Shown piece by piece: positions 1-11,509 of a DNA stretch of 64,000 nt. Below the pieces are notes generated by a model. That model saw nothing but the letters and a program-made list of their open reading frames with translations, searched no databases and had not been told where the DNA came from. Numbering within the stretch: the first letter of the stretch is position 1; each line of letters begins with the position of its first letter. The DNA comes from Paramecium sonneborni (taxonomy: Eukaryota; Ciliophora; Oligohymenophorea; Peniculida; Parameciidae), in NCBI GenBank assembly GCA_905182985.1, contig CAJJDN010000179.1, forward strand, positions 127,738-191,737. Reading direction: 5' to 3'. The position numbers and the translations under genes are program-made.

Positions 1-224
1 TGAAAATATTAAAGGTATATTATTATTGAGTAATTATAATTTATTTAGGATTGGAAGGTCTTTTAAAGGAAGCAGAAGTGCTAAATTTAAATCATGAATT
101 TGTTGAAGAAAGTGTCTAATAAATAAAGAGAATGAAAAATGAAATGAGATATAGAAAAGAAGTTGATGAATAATTAAAGTGGATTGCTGATGCTAAAGCA
201 GCAGAAAAAAAGAAAAATAAATGA
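1..224 (+). CDS. 3' end of a coiled-coil-like protein (partial)
   Basis: Only the C-terminal end is in the window. Exon sequence before base 15 joins, after a 34-nt intron at 15-48 (GTA...TAG), to a reading frame that ends at TGA 222-224. The visible tail is about 62 residues, rich in Glu/Lys, with in-frame TAA codons read as Gln, and ends in a lysine-rich stretch (AAEKKKNK). It looks helical and could be a coiled coil. No family is recognised. Its stop lies only 11 bases from the stop of the convergent AP-2 sigma gene, so the two 3' untranslated regions must overlap or be very short. Confidence 0.7.
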
Positions 225-235
225 TATATAATGTA

Positions 236-739
236 TCAATCTAATAATTCAATATTCTTGACTGCATTAATTATGACTTATTTTGAAGTTTCGACAATCT
301 CACCACCTACAATCATCTCATCCAAAATTGAATATGCCTTACAAAATAGTATTTATTTACTTTATTGAAATTGAAGACTATATCCAATTCACAAACATTT
401 CCAAAATACTTGTCTAATACTTCTACATACAAATGTATCAATTCTAACATTGTTAATTCATTGTCACTCACATCTACACATAATGCAAAAAACAATCCTG
501 CATATCTTTTATAGATAATTTTATAATTCCTGAACTAATTATGATTTAATTCAATACTTCTAAAAAGTTAGTGTGTTTTGTATCTCTACAAACTATTAAT
601 CGATGAACCTCATTCTATAACTTTACTTTCTCAGCATCATCATAATACACATACCATTTAGATAGTCTTGTCTTTCCTTGTCTATTTTGTAACAAAATGA
701 ATCTAATCTTAAATGAATTACTATATATATTCGTACCAT
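236..739 (-). CDS. AP-2 clathrin adaptor, small (sigma) subunit
   Basis: Sigma chain of the clathrin adaptor that selects cargo at the plasma membrane; it forms the dileucine-binding hemicomplex with the alpha subunit. Splicing three introns (708-736, 535-557, 338-360; 29, 23 and 23 nt) gives 142 residues, the usual length of AP-2 sigma. The first intron directly follows the ATG; two of the three end in AAG rather than TAG. The protein starts [20 protein letters not shown], the AP-2 signature, and carries [18 protein letters not shown] and [11 protein letters not shown]. The C-terminal third ([14 protein letters not shown]) also resembles AP-1 sigma, but the start argues for AP-2. Family assignment is secure; the AP-2 versus AP-1 choice is less so. 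Confidence 0.93.
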
Positions 740-801
740 GATTTTTATTCAAATTTATTTATTTATTTAATTATATATATATATAAATAAATTAAGTAAA
801 T

Positions 802-1843
802 TCATTAAGCAATCCAAGGATGATTTATAATTTGTTATATGGTTGGTCGCTTATTACAATCATGTTAAAGGATTCCCTTTACAAAATTTTAAAAATCTGG
901 GCTACTCCATTAAGGGCATGAATATTTTAAATACTAAATCTTTTATTTGGTGTCATTTTCATTATGAGATTCAAATGGTGGTCTTCCTATTAATTAATAA
1001 TCATCATCTAAATTACCAACTACTAACTCATATGCTAATACTCCTATAGTCCATACATCCACTCTATTATCATGAGGTTGATAATTAATCATCTCTGGAC
1101 ATAAGTAATCTAAAGTACCACACAATGTCTTCCTTCTATTTGATGGAGTATGAACACTCCAACCAAAATCAGATATCTTAAATATGTCATCATTGAAACA
1201 TAAAATATTTTCAGGTTTCAAATCTCTATGTATTACATTCATAGAATGCATATATCCTATTGCCATTGTTATTTATTTTATTATATTTGAAGCCATCTTT
1301 TCATTAAATCTCTTATTCTATTACTTCTTCATCAAACCATACAAATCACCTAATGGAGCCCACTCCAACATTAAATAAACACGTTTCTCTGTTTAAAAAA
1401 AACCATAAAAATTTATTATATTAGGATGCTTTAGATGTGTTAGTATCTCAACTTCTCTTGTTAAAGATCCTGTTAATTAACATAGATTAAGTTATCTCTT
1501 ACTTATTACTTTCAAAGCCAAAATGAATTTACTTTCACGCTCCCTAATATGATATAAAATAATCATTTACCTCGCTAAGTAAACATGACCAAATTTACCA
1601 TTCCCTAAATACCTGCCCATTTCAAAATTTCTCAAACTCCACTAATTAGGATCAAATTCTTTGTTTAATATTAATAATACCTTTATCTGCTTAATTGAAA
1701 TCTTCATCTTCACTATAATTATTTCTTGTTTCTTCCTCTATTGAGTTTTAAATCTAAGGTTTCTTATCTAAGTATTCAACTCCTCGTGTATTCTCATAAG
1801 TATTTGTAATAATTGATAGAACCGAATTTGCGGTTTGCCACAT
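802..1843 (-). CDS. Aurora-like mitotic serine/threonine kinase
   Basis: Protein kinase of 320 residues after removal of introns at 1659-1680, 1544-1570 and 987-1016. A ~58-residue acidic N-terminus precedes a complete kinase domain: glycine loop [15 protein letters not shown] lysine in LALKVISKR, catalytic loop [10 protein letters not shown], and DFGWSVH. The activation segment [16 protein letters not shown] is nearly the Aurora signature ([16 protein letters not shown]), including the threonine that is autophosphorylated in Aurora, and the C-lobe ends HPWIAQ. Aurora kinases act in chromosome segregation and cytokinesis; ciliates have several, so the exact paralogue is unclear. The third intron falls inside YELVVG|RPPFES, a position that restores the conserved motif when removed. 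All catalytic residues are present. Confidence 0.92.
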
Positions 1844-1932
1844 ACAATTTAACAGCAAAAATTATTTTATAATTTATATGAAAAATCATAAAAAATTTAT
1901 ATTTCTATAACTGATTATAATATATATATTAA

Positions 1933-3195
1933 TCATTAAATAAAGATTCTACCAAAATTACCATTGTGACTTATAAAATAATCACAAACCTTACCTAAAT
2001 TATCAAACCATCCAAACATATCCAGGAATTCTTAAATATTGGAAATTCTTTTCATTTTACTGAATAATATAATAGACATATTTATCAATTGTAACGAAAA
2101 TCGTGTTTTAATACTTGCCTTTATAGGAATTGTAGGCATTGCTCTATTAAACTTCTGCATAATTTTATTCCACTTAATTCTAAATTCCTTCTTATACATC
2201 ATTTTTTTATCAAGACTCTAAATAAATGAAAGCCCTTTGGAAAATACACTCTCCTAATCATGGCTTCATTATTATATTTATAAGGATATTGTAACACATT
2301 TCCAAATATCAATTGACTCTTCATAAAATTTGAGAATAAGTTCAACAGACTTTTTTTTGTCTCCTCTGAATATATTAATTGATTGATCTCTACTGATTTA
2401 TAATGTTATAAAACAATTAATTATTCAGGTTCCAAAATCTAATTAATATCAGCTCAACTTAAAGTTTAAAATTCTACTTCAAAATCTACTCATCTGAATT
2501 AGAATCTATCTTCATAATTATATGTTAAGTATTTTTAATTATATCTACTACTATCACTATTGCTGTTATTAATATTCATATTGCAATAGTTGTAAATCAA
2601 ATTCATTAATAACTGAGAATTAAGATTCCAATTATTATTAAGGAGAATCCTCTAACTCAATTGTTTCATCTTTAATAATTACTAATTCTATTTATTTTTA
2701 TTCTTAAAAAATTTATTCATTAATCTATAACAATACCAATTTGTTCAATGTCTATAAAAGGTTGTTTTTTCAAATATGATATTATATTTTCATTTTTAAT
2801 TGGCTATTTCATCTTTTCCGCCTAAAAATCTTAATAACAGCTTATCTCATTTGGGGATCTGGAAATTATTTGGTCAATTAAACAATTTCCTTTTAAATTA
2901 AAAAAACATTTGTTTAATCTCAATACTTTCTATTTTGGCTTAGACTATTCCGATAACCTAACCAAAGTTCATAAAAAATTGTCGATAATCTTCATAAAAC
3001 TCACTTTAAGTTCTCATCTAAAAAATTAGAAATGTGAAATTCTACAATATTCCCATAATTTAATCCACTATTTTCACTCAACAATTCTAAGATACATAAA
3101 TATTCATAAGAAATTTTAGAGACAAAATGAGAGAGCATGAATAAAGTGTTTTTCGTTGATAATTACTGTTACCTTTAGAATAATCTTTTTAACAT
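1933..3195 (-). CDS. Uncharacterised Gln/Asn-rich protein (model incomplete)
   Basis: A set of open segments in changing frames that join at plausible small introns: a 28-nt GTA...TAG intron near 3015-3043, 37 nt near 2885-2922, and 34 nt near 2700-2736. I could not settle the splicing between about 2200 and 2660; candidate introns there begin GTT or GTG, or would be 46 nt long. The start is taken at 3195 (MLKRLFQRQQQ). The middle is acidic or Asn/Ser/Gln-rich; the last ~90 residues are basic and end in HNGNFGRIFIQ before TGA 1933-1935. No known domain is visible. It lies 89 bp upstream of the Aurora-like gene on the same strand. It is also possible that two genes are fused in this model. Confidence 0.4.
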
Positions 3196-3443
3196 ATTTT
3201 TATTATTCGTATTATTAAACTATTTGTAATACAGAACAGTCTTCATTTCTAATAAAAATTTTCTTAGCTACATATATATGTTTACATTTTTTTTTGAATT
3301 AATTTTAAATGAAATCAAAATAAAATATATAAGTTTAAAAATAAATGTAAATTTCGAATATCATAATAAAAATAAAACATATTTATCATTTCAAATGATG
3401 TTTAAATTTTCATTCATCAAAATACATAAATCGAAAATTTTAT

Positions 3444-3972
3444 TCATTAAAATAAAACAACATTTTGTATGAACCTAACAAATTTAAGATTATATATATC
3501 TATAGGTTTCCTTCTATCCAATTTAAGAAAAAATTTAAATTTGATTGAATAAATATCAAATTCTAATAATTCTTTTTAACATGCAAATGTTTTCTTGATA
3601 TGACGACTTGTATATCTACCAAGTCCAACTTCAAGAACTTCTCCAGCAATTATGTTCATAATTGTAAAATCCAAAGTTAAGAAGACAATAATCCCCATAA
3701 ATGCCATACCTAAAAGAGAACTGAATAGAAATATAAGCAAATACAGTATATTACGTCTATCGAATAGATTTCTGTTATCAAGAGCAGTACTAAACTGATA
3801 AAATTGAGGGTAATTTAAAAAAACTTATTGTAAGTAAAGATGAAACCTGTATTATATTTATAGAATTATAGACGTTTCTGGAAGATTTCAACTAGTGATT
3901 CCCAACTACCACAAAAATGTTCTTTCTATGCTATTTTCTAGGCAGAAAACACAAGCTTCTAAAGTTTACATA
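3444..3972 (-). CDS. Small membrane protein, unknown function
   Basis: The reading frame ending at TGA 3444-3446 is clear over its last ~160 residues. It contains one long hydrophobic stretch (ILYLLIFLFSSLLGMAFMG followed by IIVFLTLDFTIMNIIAG) that probably makes two membrane helices, then a basic region (GRYTSRHIKKTF) and a Lys/Phe-rich tail. Upstream, a short Trp/Glu segment (CGSWESLVEIFQKRL) is open but has no ATG in frame, so an intron near 3930-3965 probably separates it from the true start. No family recognised. The TAA codon after the TFAC motif is Gln here, so the protein extends ~45 residues further than a standard-code reading suggests. Confidence 0.5.
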
Positions 3973-4036
3973 AATTTAAAATATTTTTATTAATGACGAT
4001 TTATTGAAAAATATAATTACATTAAAATAAATAATA

Positions 4037-4606
4037 TCATTTATCGAGTGAGTCTTGCAACGCTTAGATTTTTGAAAGTAATTAATTAATTTCTTATTCT
4101 TAATATTTAATCATCTACGAAGTCTAAGCCTATAATTTTTCTCTATTCTAAATTTCTTCAGTTATTCTCCTTTCAATCATTTCAGTATGAGGCACAACCC
4201 TAAATGCATATTGATGTGTATCAATTTCTTTCTTGCCCAACTATCTTTCTATAAGTTCACATTATTCTATTAAGGCCCTTCTCCATTTCTACAATTTATC
4301 TATACTTATGGTCTCCACTTCAGTAGATAGAATATCATTTTCTAATTCATGTAAATTAGTTAATGTTTCTGAAGATGTAAATTAGGGTTACATGCCCAAA
4401 CTCTCACACCTAGTTAATTAAGGTTTTTTAGGTTGTGCTTCCTAATTTTATTAATACAGATTCACTGTAACTCTTCGTTATTATTATATTCTATGAGATG
4501 GTAAAATAGCTGGACTACGTGCCTTCATTCCATTACTCGAATTGATTTTATCAGGAAAAAAGCGAACGTTACAAAGTGAGTTTACTTATTTTTTATGAGT
4601 TGCCAT
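4037..4606 (-). CDS. Coiled-coil protein, 189 aa
   Basis: A clean single-exon gene of 189 residues (ATG 4604-4606, TGA 4037-4039). The N-terminal half is basic and probably disordered (PDKINSSNGMKARSPA; VTVNLYQQNQEAQPKKP), with several Ser-Pro/Pro-rich patches. The C-terminal half, from about residue 95, is strongly heptad-like (ENDILSTEVETISIDKLQKW; MIERRITEEIQNREKLQAQ) and predicts a coiled coil to the end. No enzyme motif. Such short coiled-coil proteins are common among ciliate basal-body and cortical proteins, but that is a guess. A small possible gene starts 53 bp upstream on the same strand. Confidence 0.75.
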
Positions 4607-4658
4607 TAAAATTTAAATTATTTATTATGCACAACATCTCAAATACTAATCGTACAAT

Positions 4659-4928
4659 TCAACCAGATAAATTAGAGTCTCTAGAGAGTATCTTCATATT
4701 AATATTTACATAGTTTAAATGCTCTCTTTCAATAATGAATTGTTTTAATAACTCTTATAAATTTGGAGAGACAATCACATTCCAGATTGCCATCAAAAAT
4801 ACTTCTATAACATACTTAAAACTCATGAAACTTAAGCTCTCTCTCTTATACGCTAAGAGATCGACAGTTTTCAAAATAATAATAGTATTGTGAAAACATT
4901 GCTTCAATTAACCTTAAGTAGAGAGCAT
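4659..4928 (-). CDS. Possible small protein, 89 aa
   Basis: Open frame from ATG 4926-4928 to TGA 4659-4661 filling most of the gap between two stronger divergent genes. It encodes a moderately hydrophobic protein (KYVIEVFLMAIWNVIVSPNL) with no known motif. With TGA as the only stop, a 90-codon frame is not rare by chance in this AT-rich DNA, so the evidence is weak. The alternative is that the whole 360-bp gap is a shared promoter for the genes starting at 4606 (minus) and 4968 (plus). Confidence 0.3.
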
Positions 4929-4967
4929 TGTCTACAAGAAATCTAAAAGACAAAATGTTTTATTTTA

Positions 4968-7900
4968 ATGGATTTCGTTAGATTAATTTCAAAATAAATC
5001 TATGATCTTAGAAAATTAACTTACAATTTAATTGAATTCCATCGTAAATGGAGAAATTCACTAAGTGCTAAGTTTAAATACAATTATGCATGGATCATCA
5101 ATCGTAAAGATTATTTATTCAAAATAATTGATGATTCTAATATATTTCAACGTACACATCCTAAACTACTAAGTTACTTCAATCTTAAGGACTCTGATAT
5201 TTTTTATTTGAATATTATTCAATAAGCTCATTTGGAAAATGTAGAATATTTTGATTTTTTGGCAATACATCTAATAAAACAATCTTAAGTTGAACGAATG
5301 ATAGAATCATTCAGATATTTTTCAGATTTAACTACCGAACCTCATTTGTAGTAAACTTACTAAATGATAGAAACTATATCATTTAGAACTAAGACATCTA
5401 TGTAATTTAATTCTCAAAGAATGAAGATTGACATTCCAGCTGTCACTTAATTGGACGATTATCCTAGTACAATGTTATATGCTTAAGAAGATCTTTAATT
5501 TAAAATTTATCATTATCCTTAAAAAGACTTTGAGAAGGTGATAACCTTTTGGTAAAGTTAGAATGTGAAAGAATTGAATGAAGCTTTTAAGTGTCCTATG
5601 GATCATCTTAAAGATGTCTTTTTGTTTTGGCAAGAAGCAACAATCATACAAATAAATCAAACAGCTTTAATTTTATGTTCTATAGATCAAGATTGCAATT
5701 AAAGAAGATGGATTATTCATTCAATTTACATTGTTCAAGAATAAGAATCTTGGCAATAAAGATTCAATAAGATAGTTTAACATTTTATTAAAATGTTAAT
5801 TTAAAAAGTAGATCCCTTTGTTTCTTTAGTGATTTCATGTAGCAATGATAAACCTATAAAATAGTTATTGCAATAATTGAAATTCACTTTTCTTAAAAAT
5901 GTTTCTTATATTTAATTTGCAGTTTCCTTTTATGAATTTAAGATAAATTAAAATTAAATAAATCAGAATTAAATCAGTTCTGGGTCTAGAAAGTACTTTA
6001 CTCCTTTGAGTTTGAGAATGATTCGTATTTTTGCCACATAAACCCACTCATAAACGATAACTGATGAGGAATTATTAATTGCTTAATTTAGTGCTAATTT
6101 GGGAAAGAACAATATTATACATTTTGAAAACAATATTACTGCTCTACAACCTATATTGTCTGTATTTATTATATTTATAACGATTTTTCAAAGAAATCAA
6201 AATTGTATGGTCAAGAATACGTGTTAGTTCATAAACAATAAGACATAAAGAATAGATTCTAAGTGCAATTTAACTCTCCTATTGATGGGCCTGTATATTT
6301 TTAAAACTTTGCTATAAAATTGAATTTTCAATACTTTTCAAGTGAAATACATCGTAATACAAATGCACCATATATTCGTTTGATTCCTGTATGATAATAT
6401 TCCTTATTCCCTTAGCATCCTTCGTAGAATGAATAAGAGGCATCGGTTTTGGAATTAACTTCTAATGAAATTTAATCACGTAGAATTTATCTTGTCTCAA
6501 CAATACACCCAACTATTAAGATGTATACTGTAACCTAATAATCCTTAGATACATATATGAGGTTTAGAAAAATGAAATAACAAAATCAAATATCTAATAA
6601 CATGTTAATTCAATTTTTGAGAAATTCGATAAGAAATAGGAAGGATTACAAAGTTTATGGTTACCCTTCTTTAGAGCAACAAACAATTCCCTTGCCTTAC
6701 CAAATTCAATTATAAATGGATTCTTTTAAAATAACACTTCAGTTTCTTTTTGTTACCATAGAATTGCAGGGTTCCATTCTGTTTCTAATGTTCATGATTT
6801 AGATAAAGTTATACAACCTCCCTTTTTGATTGGAATAATTTAAAATGATATAGAATAAATAAATAAGCCATTGTTTTCTATGTTGGTTGAGAAAGATTGC
6901 ATAATAAAGAGTTCAGAAATGATTCAGTAAGGGACTCAGTATGGTTAATAGATAATGCCTTTGATTATGCAACCTAGAGATATTGATGGGAAGATAAATG
7001 AACTACTAAAAATAAATGTATTGGAATTATAGAAATCATTCAATTCTGATCCTTACTATTTATCATAGAAGTTGAAGTATGGATTAGAAGCTGCATTAAT
7101 GAATATAAATAATGGATATGCACTTATTTATGTTGATGAGAATCATTTTCAAGAGAAGAAGTGGATAATTGAGTCAATAATGACAAATAATATTGATCAT
7201 GTATCAGGATTATTATTGAAGTTGAGTGAATATATATTTAATGCAGATTAATTTGCTAGTGAAATCTAAATCAGTTAGGTATAAACATATATTTAATGAT
7301 TAAGAATCATTATTCTGATTAGGGTGAATTGGTAGCAAATAAGTAGGTAACTGATTGCATTAGAAAAGCTAAATTTAAATGGAGATTAGTAGATAATGAT
7401 GCTAGAAGCTAATAGAGAAAGACAATTTATAGTTTAAAGCGATCTGTTTAAGATTTGTATTTTATAATATGAAATAGTCCTCCGAAATAAGAGAATTAGA
7501 TTTGTATTCAATTCTAGTGTTATTATGCATTATAGTAAAGTGAATAGAAAATAGAAACAAAAAATAAATTAGAATATTTTAGAGTCAAAGATTTTTATTA
7601 ATTTTTTGAAGATTGTTTTTAATTCCATATGGATAGTGAGTATTAAGATGAGAATCCTTTTTTAAGAAATAAATTTTAATAATATTAGGGTTCTTTGGGA
7701 AATTGTGAATTTAGAGTATTGGGTAATTAGAATGAATTGAGATAGAGTTTAAAATTGGATATAAAATTACCAAAATTTGATGAGAGATTTTAGATGGTAT
7801 TTTATATAATGGGATTGAATAGTTTAATGTTTTTTAGATGAATACATAATTGAGATTGAAAAGATAAAGATAGGTGATGATTAAGAATAAGAAATACATT

Positions 7901-8377
7901 GAGATTCCAAACATTGAAGGTGTTCAATAGATATATTAATCTGATTTGTATTAGAATAATTTAAGGGTGTTTTTTATACCAACATCTGATTCTATGAGTT
8001 ATTTTTATGTGATTGAATTACCAAATTAATAGATGGTGAATTAAATAAAATAGGATTATCTTAATATTACATCAATGATATGTTAAGTATGTATTTATAA
8101 TAATTGATAGTCATTTCAATTCAAGTACAATAATAGTTGTAAATCATTGTTAATAAAAGAGTTTGATTAAACATGTTAGATGAATAAAGAATCAAATATG
8201 TTATATGTTGATTTTGCTTTAAGTAGTGAATTCACACTAGGACAATAAATAATAGAAGATGAATAGAGGGAGAATCAATAATGGATAGTATAATTGCCAA
8301 TGATGAGTGGAATAGTGTAGATAAATGTGAAAAATCAATATGAAAGACCATTAATTGGATGGATAATCGATAAATGA
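4968..8377 (+). CDS. Large uncharacterised protein, ~1,077 aa
   Basis: Seven small introns (6162-6193, 6389-6415, 6742-6761, 7279-7304, 7457-7477, 7797-7822, 8087-8110) join eight exons into 1,077 residues ending at TGA 8375-8377. Each intron removes a TGA or a frame change, and the summed exons are divisible by three. The third intron begins GTT and is only 20 nt. The protein has no signal peptide, no evident membrane helix and no motif I recognise; it is rich in Gln, Asn and aromatic residues and looks like one long globular or scaffold protein. The long exon 1 (about 398 codons) has a start well isolated from upstream ATGs. The 3' neighbour, a WD40 gene, begins 117 bp downstream on the same strand. 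Confidence 0.72.
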
Positions 8378-8494
8378 TTTTATATATATATATACTTGAT
8401 GAAATACAAAAAAAAATTAAATTCATAAAAAATGATGTAAATTCTTTAAAAAAAGCGAAATTACTTTTATTAGATCAAGTAGTTGATTTTGAAT

Positions 8495-9535
8495 ATGTTA
8501 GAGAACATTACACAATCATTTGAAGTTCTTTGTAGAGTAGCTAATGATTAATAGTCTCTGAAACCAATAGAAAATGCAATAAAATGTATGGATTAATACT
8601 ATGATTGCATCTAATTTGTTAAATAGGATTACATAATGAAAGAGATTCATTTCAGAGAGTAATTGTAATCAAGATTGATTAAGCATTCATCAGATATAAA
8701 TCATATTTCAGTATATAAAGATGAAGTATTGTCTTGTGGATAGGAAGTTTATTTGTTTAAACAGAAATAATAGTATCTAATAACAAAGAGCAATCTTCCT
8801 ATATATAGTGGAATAATTTTGTCAGATGGCAAAGTATTATTAGGAGGAGAGGAGAAAGTCATTCATGTTTATAAATAAATAAATAATCAATATATTGAGA
8901 CAACTTAATTAAGAGGATTTAGTAGAGCAATAAGTTGTATAATGAAATCCTAGAATGAAGACTATGTAGGTGTAAGTAGTTTAGATGGTAGAATAACATT
9001 GTATGAAAGTGAGAGTCTCAATAAGATGGGAGCATGGATGAATGTTTTGGGATCCTTGTATAGTTTATCCTTTAGTGTAGATAATAATTACTTAGTAGCA
9101 GGAAGTAAGAAAGGAATAGCAATATGGGAAATTAAGAAGACTTACAATAATAACAATCCAGCTGAATTACTTCAAACATTAATTACAAAAAAGAAAGTCA
9201 GATCTGTTTCTTTTTCAAGAAAATAAAAGTTGTTAGCTGCCACTCATAAGAAAGAGATACTGATGTATCATTATTACAAAGAAGATTTTAAAATCTATCA
9301 AAAATTACTTCATCATAATGAAATAGTTAATTGTGTTTCTTTTGGGAGAGACATACTAGTTTCTGGAAGTGATGATGCAACTATATGTTTATGGTCATGT
9401 AGTATCAAAGGATTTTGGATTTGTTATTAAGTTGTATAAATGAATTGTTGCATTAATTCTATTGCACTCAACTCAAAATAAACAGATATATATTTCGATT
9501 GTTATGATACGGTTATTCATTATTATTAAATTTGA
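8495..9535 (+). CDS. WD40-repeat protein, 346 aa
   Basis: Single-exon gene of 346 residues. After an ~80-residue helical N-terminus (MLENITQSFEVLCRVAND) come repeated beta-propeller blades: DINHISVYKDEVLSCGQ, VLLGGEEKVIHVYK, YVGVSSLDGRITLYE, YLVAGSKKGIAIWE, LLAATHKKEILMYHY and the clearest one, ILVSGSDDATICLW. The SGSDD...CLW blade is a textbook WD repeat. WD40 propellers are protein-docking platforms; the sequence does not say which complex. The same architecture (short helical start plus degenerate WD repeats) is highly multiplied in Paramecium. Its stop is 18 bp from the stop of the convergent Nudix gene. Confidence 0.85.
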
Positions 9536-9553
9536 TATTGATATATTTTAATA

Positions 9554-10240
9554 TCATTTTTTATGATTATATGCTGCAGCTGCTGCTATCAATTTGGAAT
9601 CCTAAGTCTTTAATACATTTTCCCATGTATAATCTTAAATCAATAATTTAATTTGTTCTCCTTCTCCTTCTTCTCCATGTGTTTTCTAACATAACTCTTA
9701 TAATTATGTTTCATCCATTTACTTCTCCACTACAAACAGATGAATTACTTCATCACTTCCTCCTGGTGATACTAAAATATCCTATAAGTATTTCATTTCA
9801 TTATGTTGTATGCTAATACCAGTTTCCTCCTTTATTTCCTTTGCAGCCACTCCTCCAAAATCTCCTTATTCATCCATCATACCAGCAGGAGCTTCTATTG
9901 TAAATTTACCTACAGGCACTCGAAATTACTAAGTCAAAATCATCTTCTTATTCACCAACAACAAAATTGCCACAGCATCTCCTCTCAAAAATACAAACCC
10001 TGGTAACTTTATTCCATTCAAATATGCATCCACTATCAAATTTAAAAAACCAACATTTTATCCAAACATGTACACATAAGATACCTCTATTTACCTCACT
10101 TCAACACTCGATTATTCCCAAGAGTTTATATAATTTTAAAACTTCTTAGCCTTCTCCACCTTATTAAAATGATCAATCAAAACATTCTCTCCCTTTATAA
10201 AAGGTATATTTTTCCCTCTTATCATTATATGTCGTATCAT
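9554..10240 (-). CDS. Nudix hydrolase, ADP-sugar diphosphatase (NUDX14-like)
   Basis: Nudix hydrolases split nucleoside diphosphates linked to another group; this subfamily acts on ADP-sugars such as ADP-ribose or ADP-glucose. Single exon, 228 residues from ATG 10238-10240 (an in-frame ATG at 10223-10225 would give 223). The Nudix box is visible as KFTIEAPAGMMDEQGDFGG followed by AAKEIKEETGI, with the REUXEE core present as KEIKEE, so the metal-binding glutamates are kept. The segment DILVSPGGSDEVIHLFVVE after the box is typical of the plant-type ADP-sugar diphosphatases (NUDX14). The C-terminus ends in an Ala run. Substrate is inferred from these motifs, not shown. Confidence 0.88.
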
Positions 10241-10273
10241 TTTACTTTATTAATTATGATTAATCAAATTTCA

Positions 10274-10672
10274 ATGAAGAAATTAGAACTAGGAAAAAAC
10301 TCACAAACAAATAATAATAGAAATTTGGCAGGATAGATTCTTAACTTATATTGGAATTTTTAACTTTAGGCGCAGCTAAAGAATCTCAAAAACTTGACCA
10401 ACTGCGAATTCCATTTGCAATATTTTAGACTTGATGAAAATTTTCTGAATGAAAAAGACCAAACTCTTTTAATTAGTTTCTTAATGATCGTCTACCTGCT
10501 AAAACAAATTATTTTAATTTTACGTAGACAATTATTTAAGAAAGTATCGAATATAGAGATAGATCATACGATCGTTTTTAGTCTAATTTGTATTTGTCAT
10601 TTATATTTTACTTAAGTCTTTGAAATTATCCCTTGCAATATTTTCATACCCAATACAATGTCACAGATTTGA
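10274..10672 (+). CDS. Possible small membrane protein, 132 aa
   Basis: Open frame of 133 codons starting 33 bp upstream of the divergent Nudix gene. It has a Lys/Gln/Asn-rich start, a central hydrophobic stretch (LLISFLMIVYLLKQIILIL) and a second one (TIVFSLICICHLYF), so it could be a two-helix membrane protein. Codon use is a little more varied (ACG, TCG, GTC, CTG) than in neighbours. No family is recognised. A frame this long could occur by chance under code 6, so I keep it as possible. Confidence 0.38.
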
Positions 10673-11509
10673 TCGATAATTATCCTGGATGCTAAAAGAT
10701 TCTATCTAATGACATCATAAAAATAAAAGAGAAAATTTTGATTTGATCACAATAGATTTAAGGATCTCATCTTAGAAGAAAGTTAATAAAAATTGAATTT
10801 TTAATTGCTTTAAATTAAATTCTACTGAACAATTAATCGAATAATCAAACACTACAAAACATGGTAAATTAAGTCTAGGAATCTTTTTTATCAGTTTAAT
10901 CACTATTAAATAGATTAATACATGTATATTTGATTAACATATTTCATTATGATAAATACAAAAACTATAAAAAGATAAAGGAAGAGAAATAAATGTATAC
11001 CATATAAAGATTGCCTAATATAGATAAGAAATTTTAATGAAATGAAACTCTATCTTTATGATTGAAGAAATAAAAAATTAAATATTATAAATTAGTTATC
11101 GACAATTAGAAATTTTGACATTAAAATACGATTAATTCTAAATTTTGGTACAGAGATTATTCTTCAGTACAATTAAGTGCTTAAAATATTAATTACAAAA
11201 GTTGAAATTTTAATTGCAGATAATCATAAAATAATGTTGAAAAGATAGATATAAGTTAGAATAAGTTTTTGGATTAAAGTATGTTAGATCATGGATATAA
11301 AAAAGATAAGTGTTTGAAAATTCTTAAAATAGCATATATTTAAATGAATGCAAAATTTATTTTATGGGAAAATAATTGTAAAATAAAGATTTGGAAGATC
11401 AAGACTTTAAAAGTTGAAAAAGAAACGATTTCAGTAGTCAGCAGTGAAAATGTATGATGTATATCTATGACAATTAAAGTTTTATAATTTTAAAATTGCA
11501 ATGAAAATA
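10673..11509. other. Intergenic, AT-rich, no convincing gene
   Basis: About 840 bp with TGA frequent in all frames and no conserved motif on either strand. It separates the divergent/tandem small ORF from the 3' end of the pseudokinase gene. It may hold a decayed gene or only untranslated sequence; I see no RNA gene signals (no A/B box, no oligo-T tract following a structured region). Confidence 0.5.

Noticed and set aside
1184..1378. Plus-strand ORFs inside the Aurora-like gene region
   Set aside because: They are antisense shadows of conserved kinase exons.
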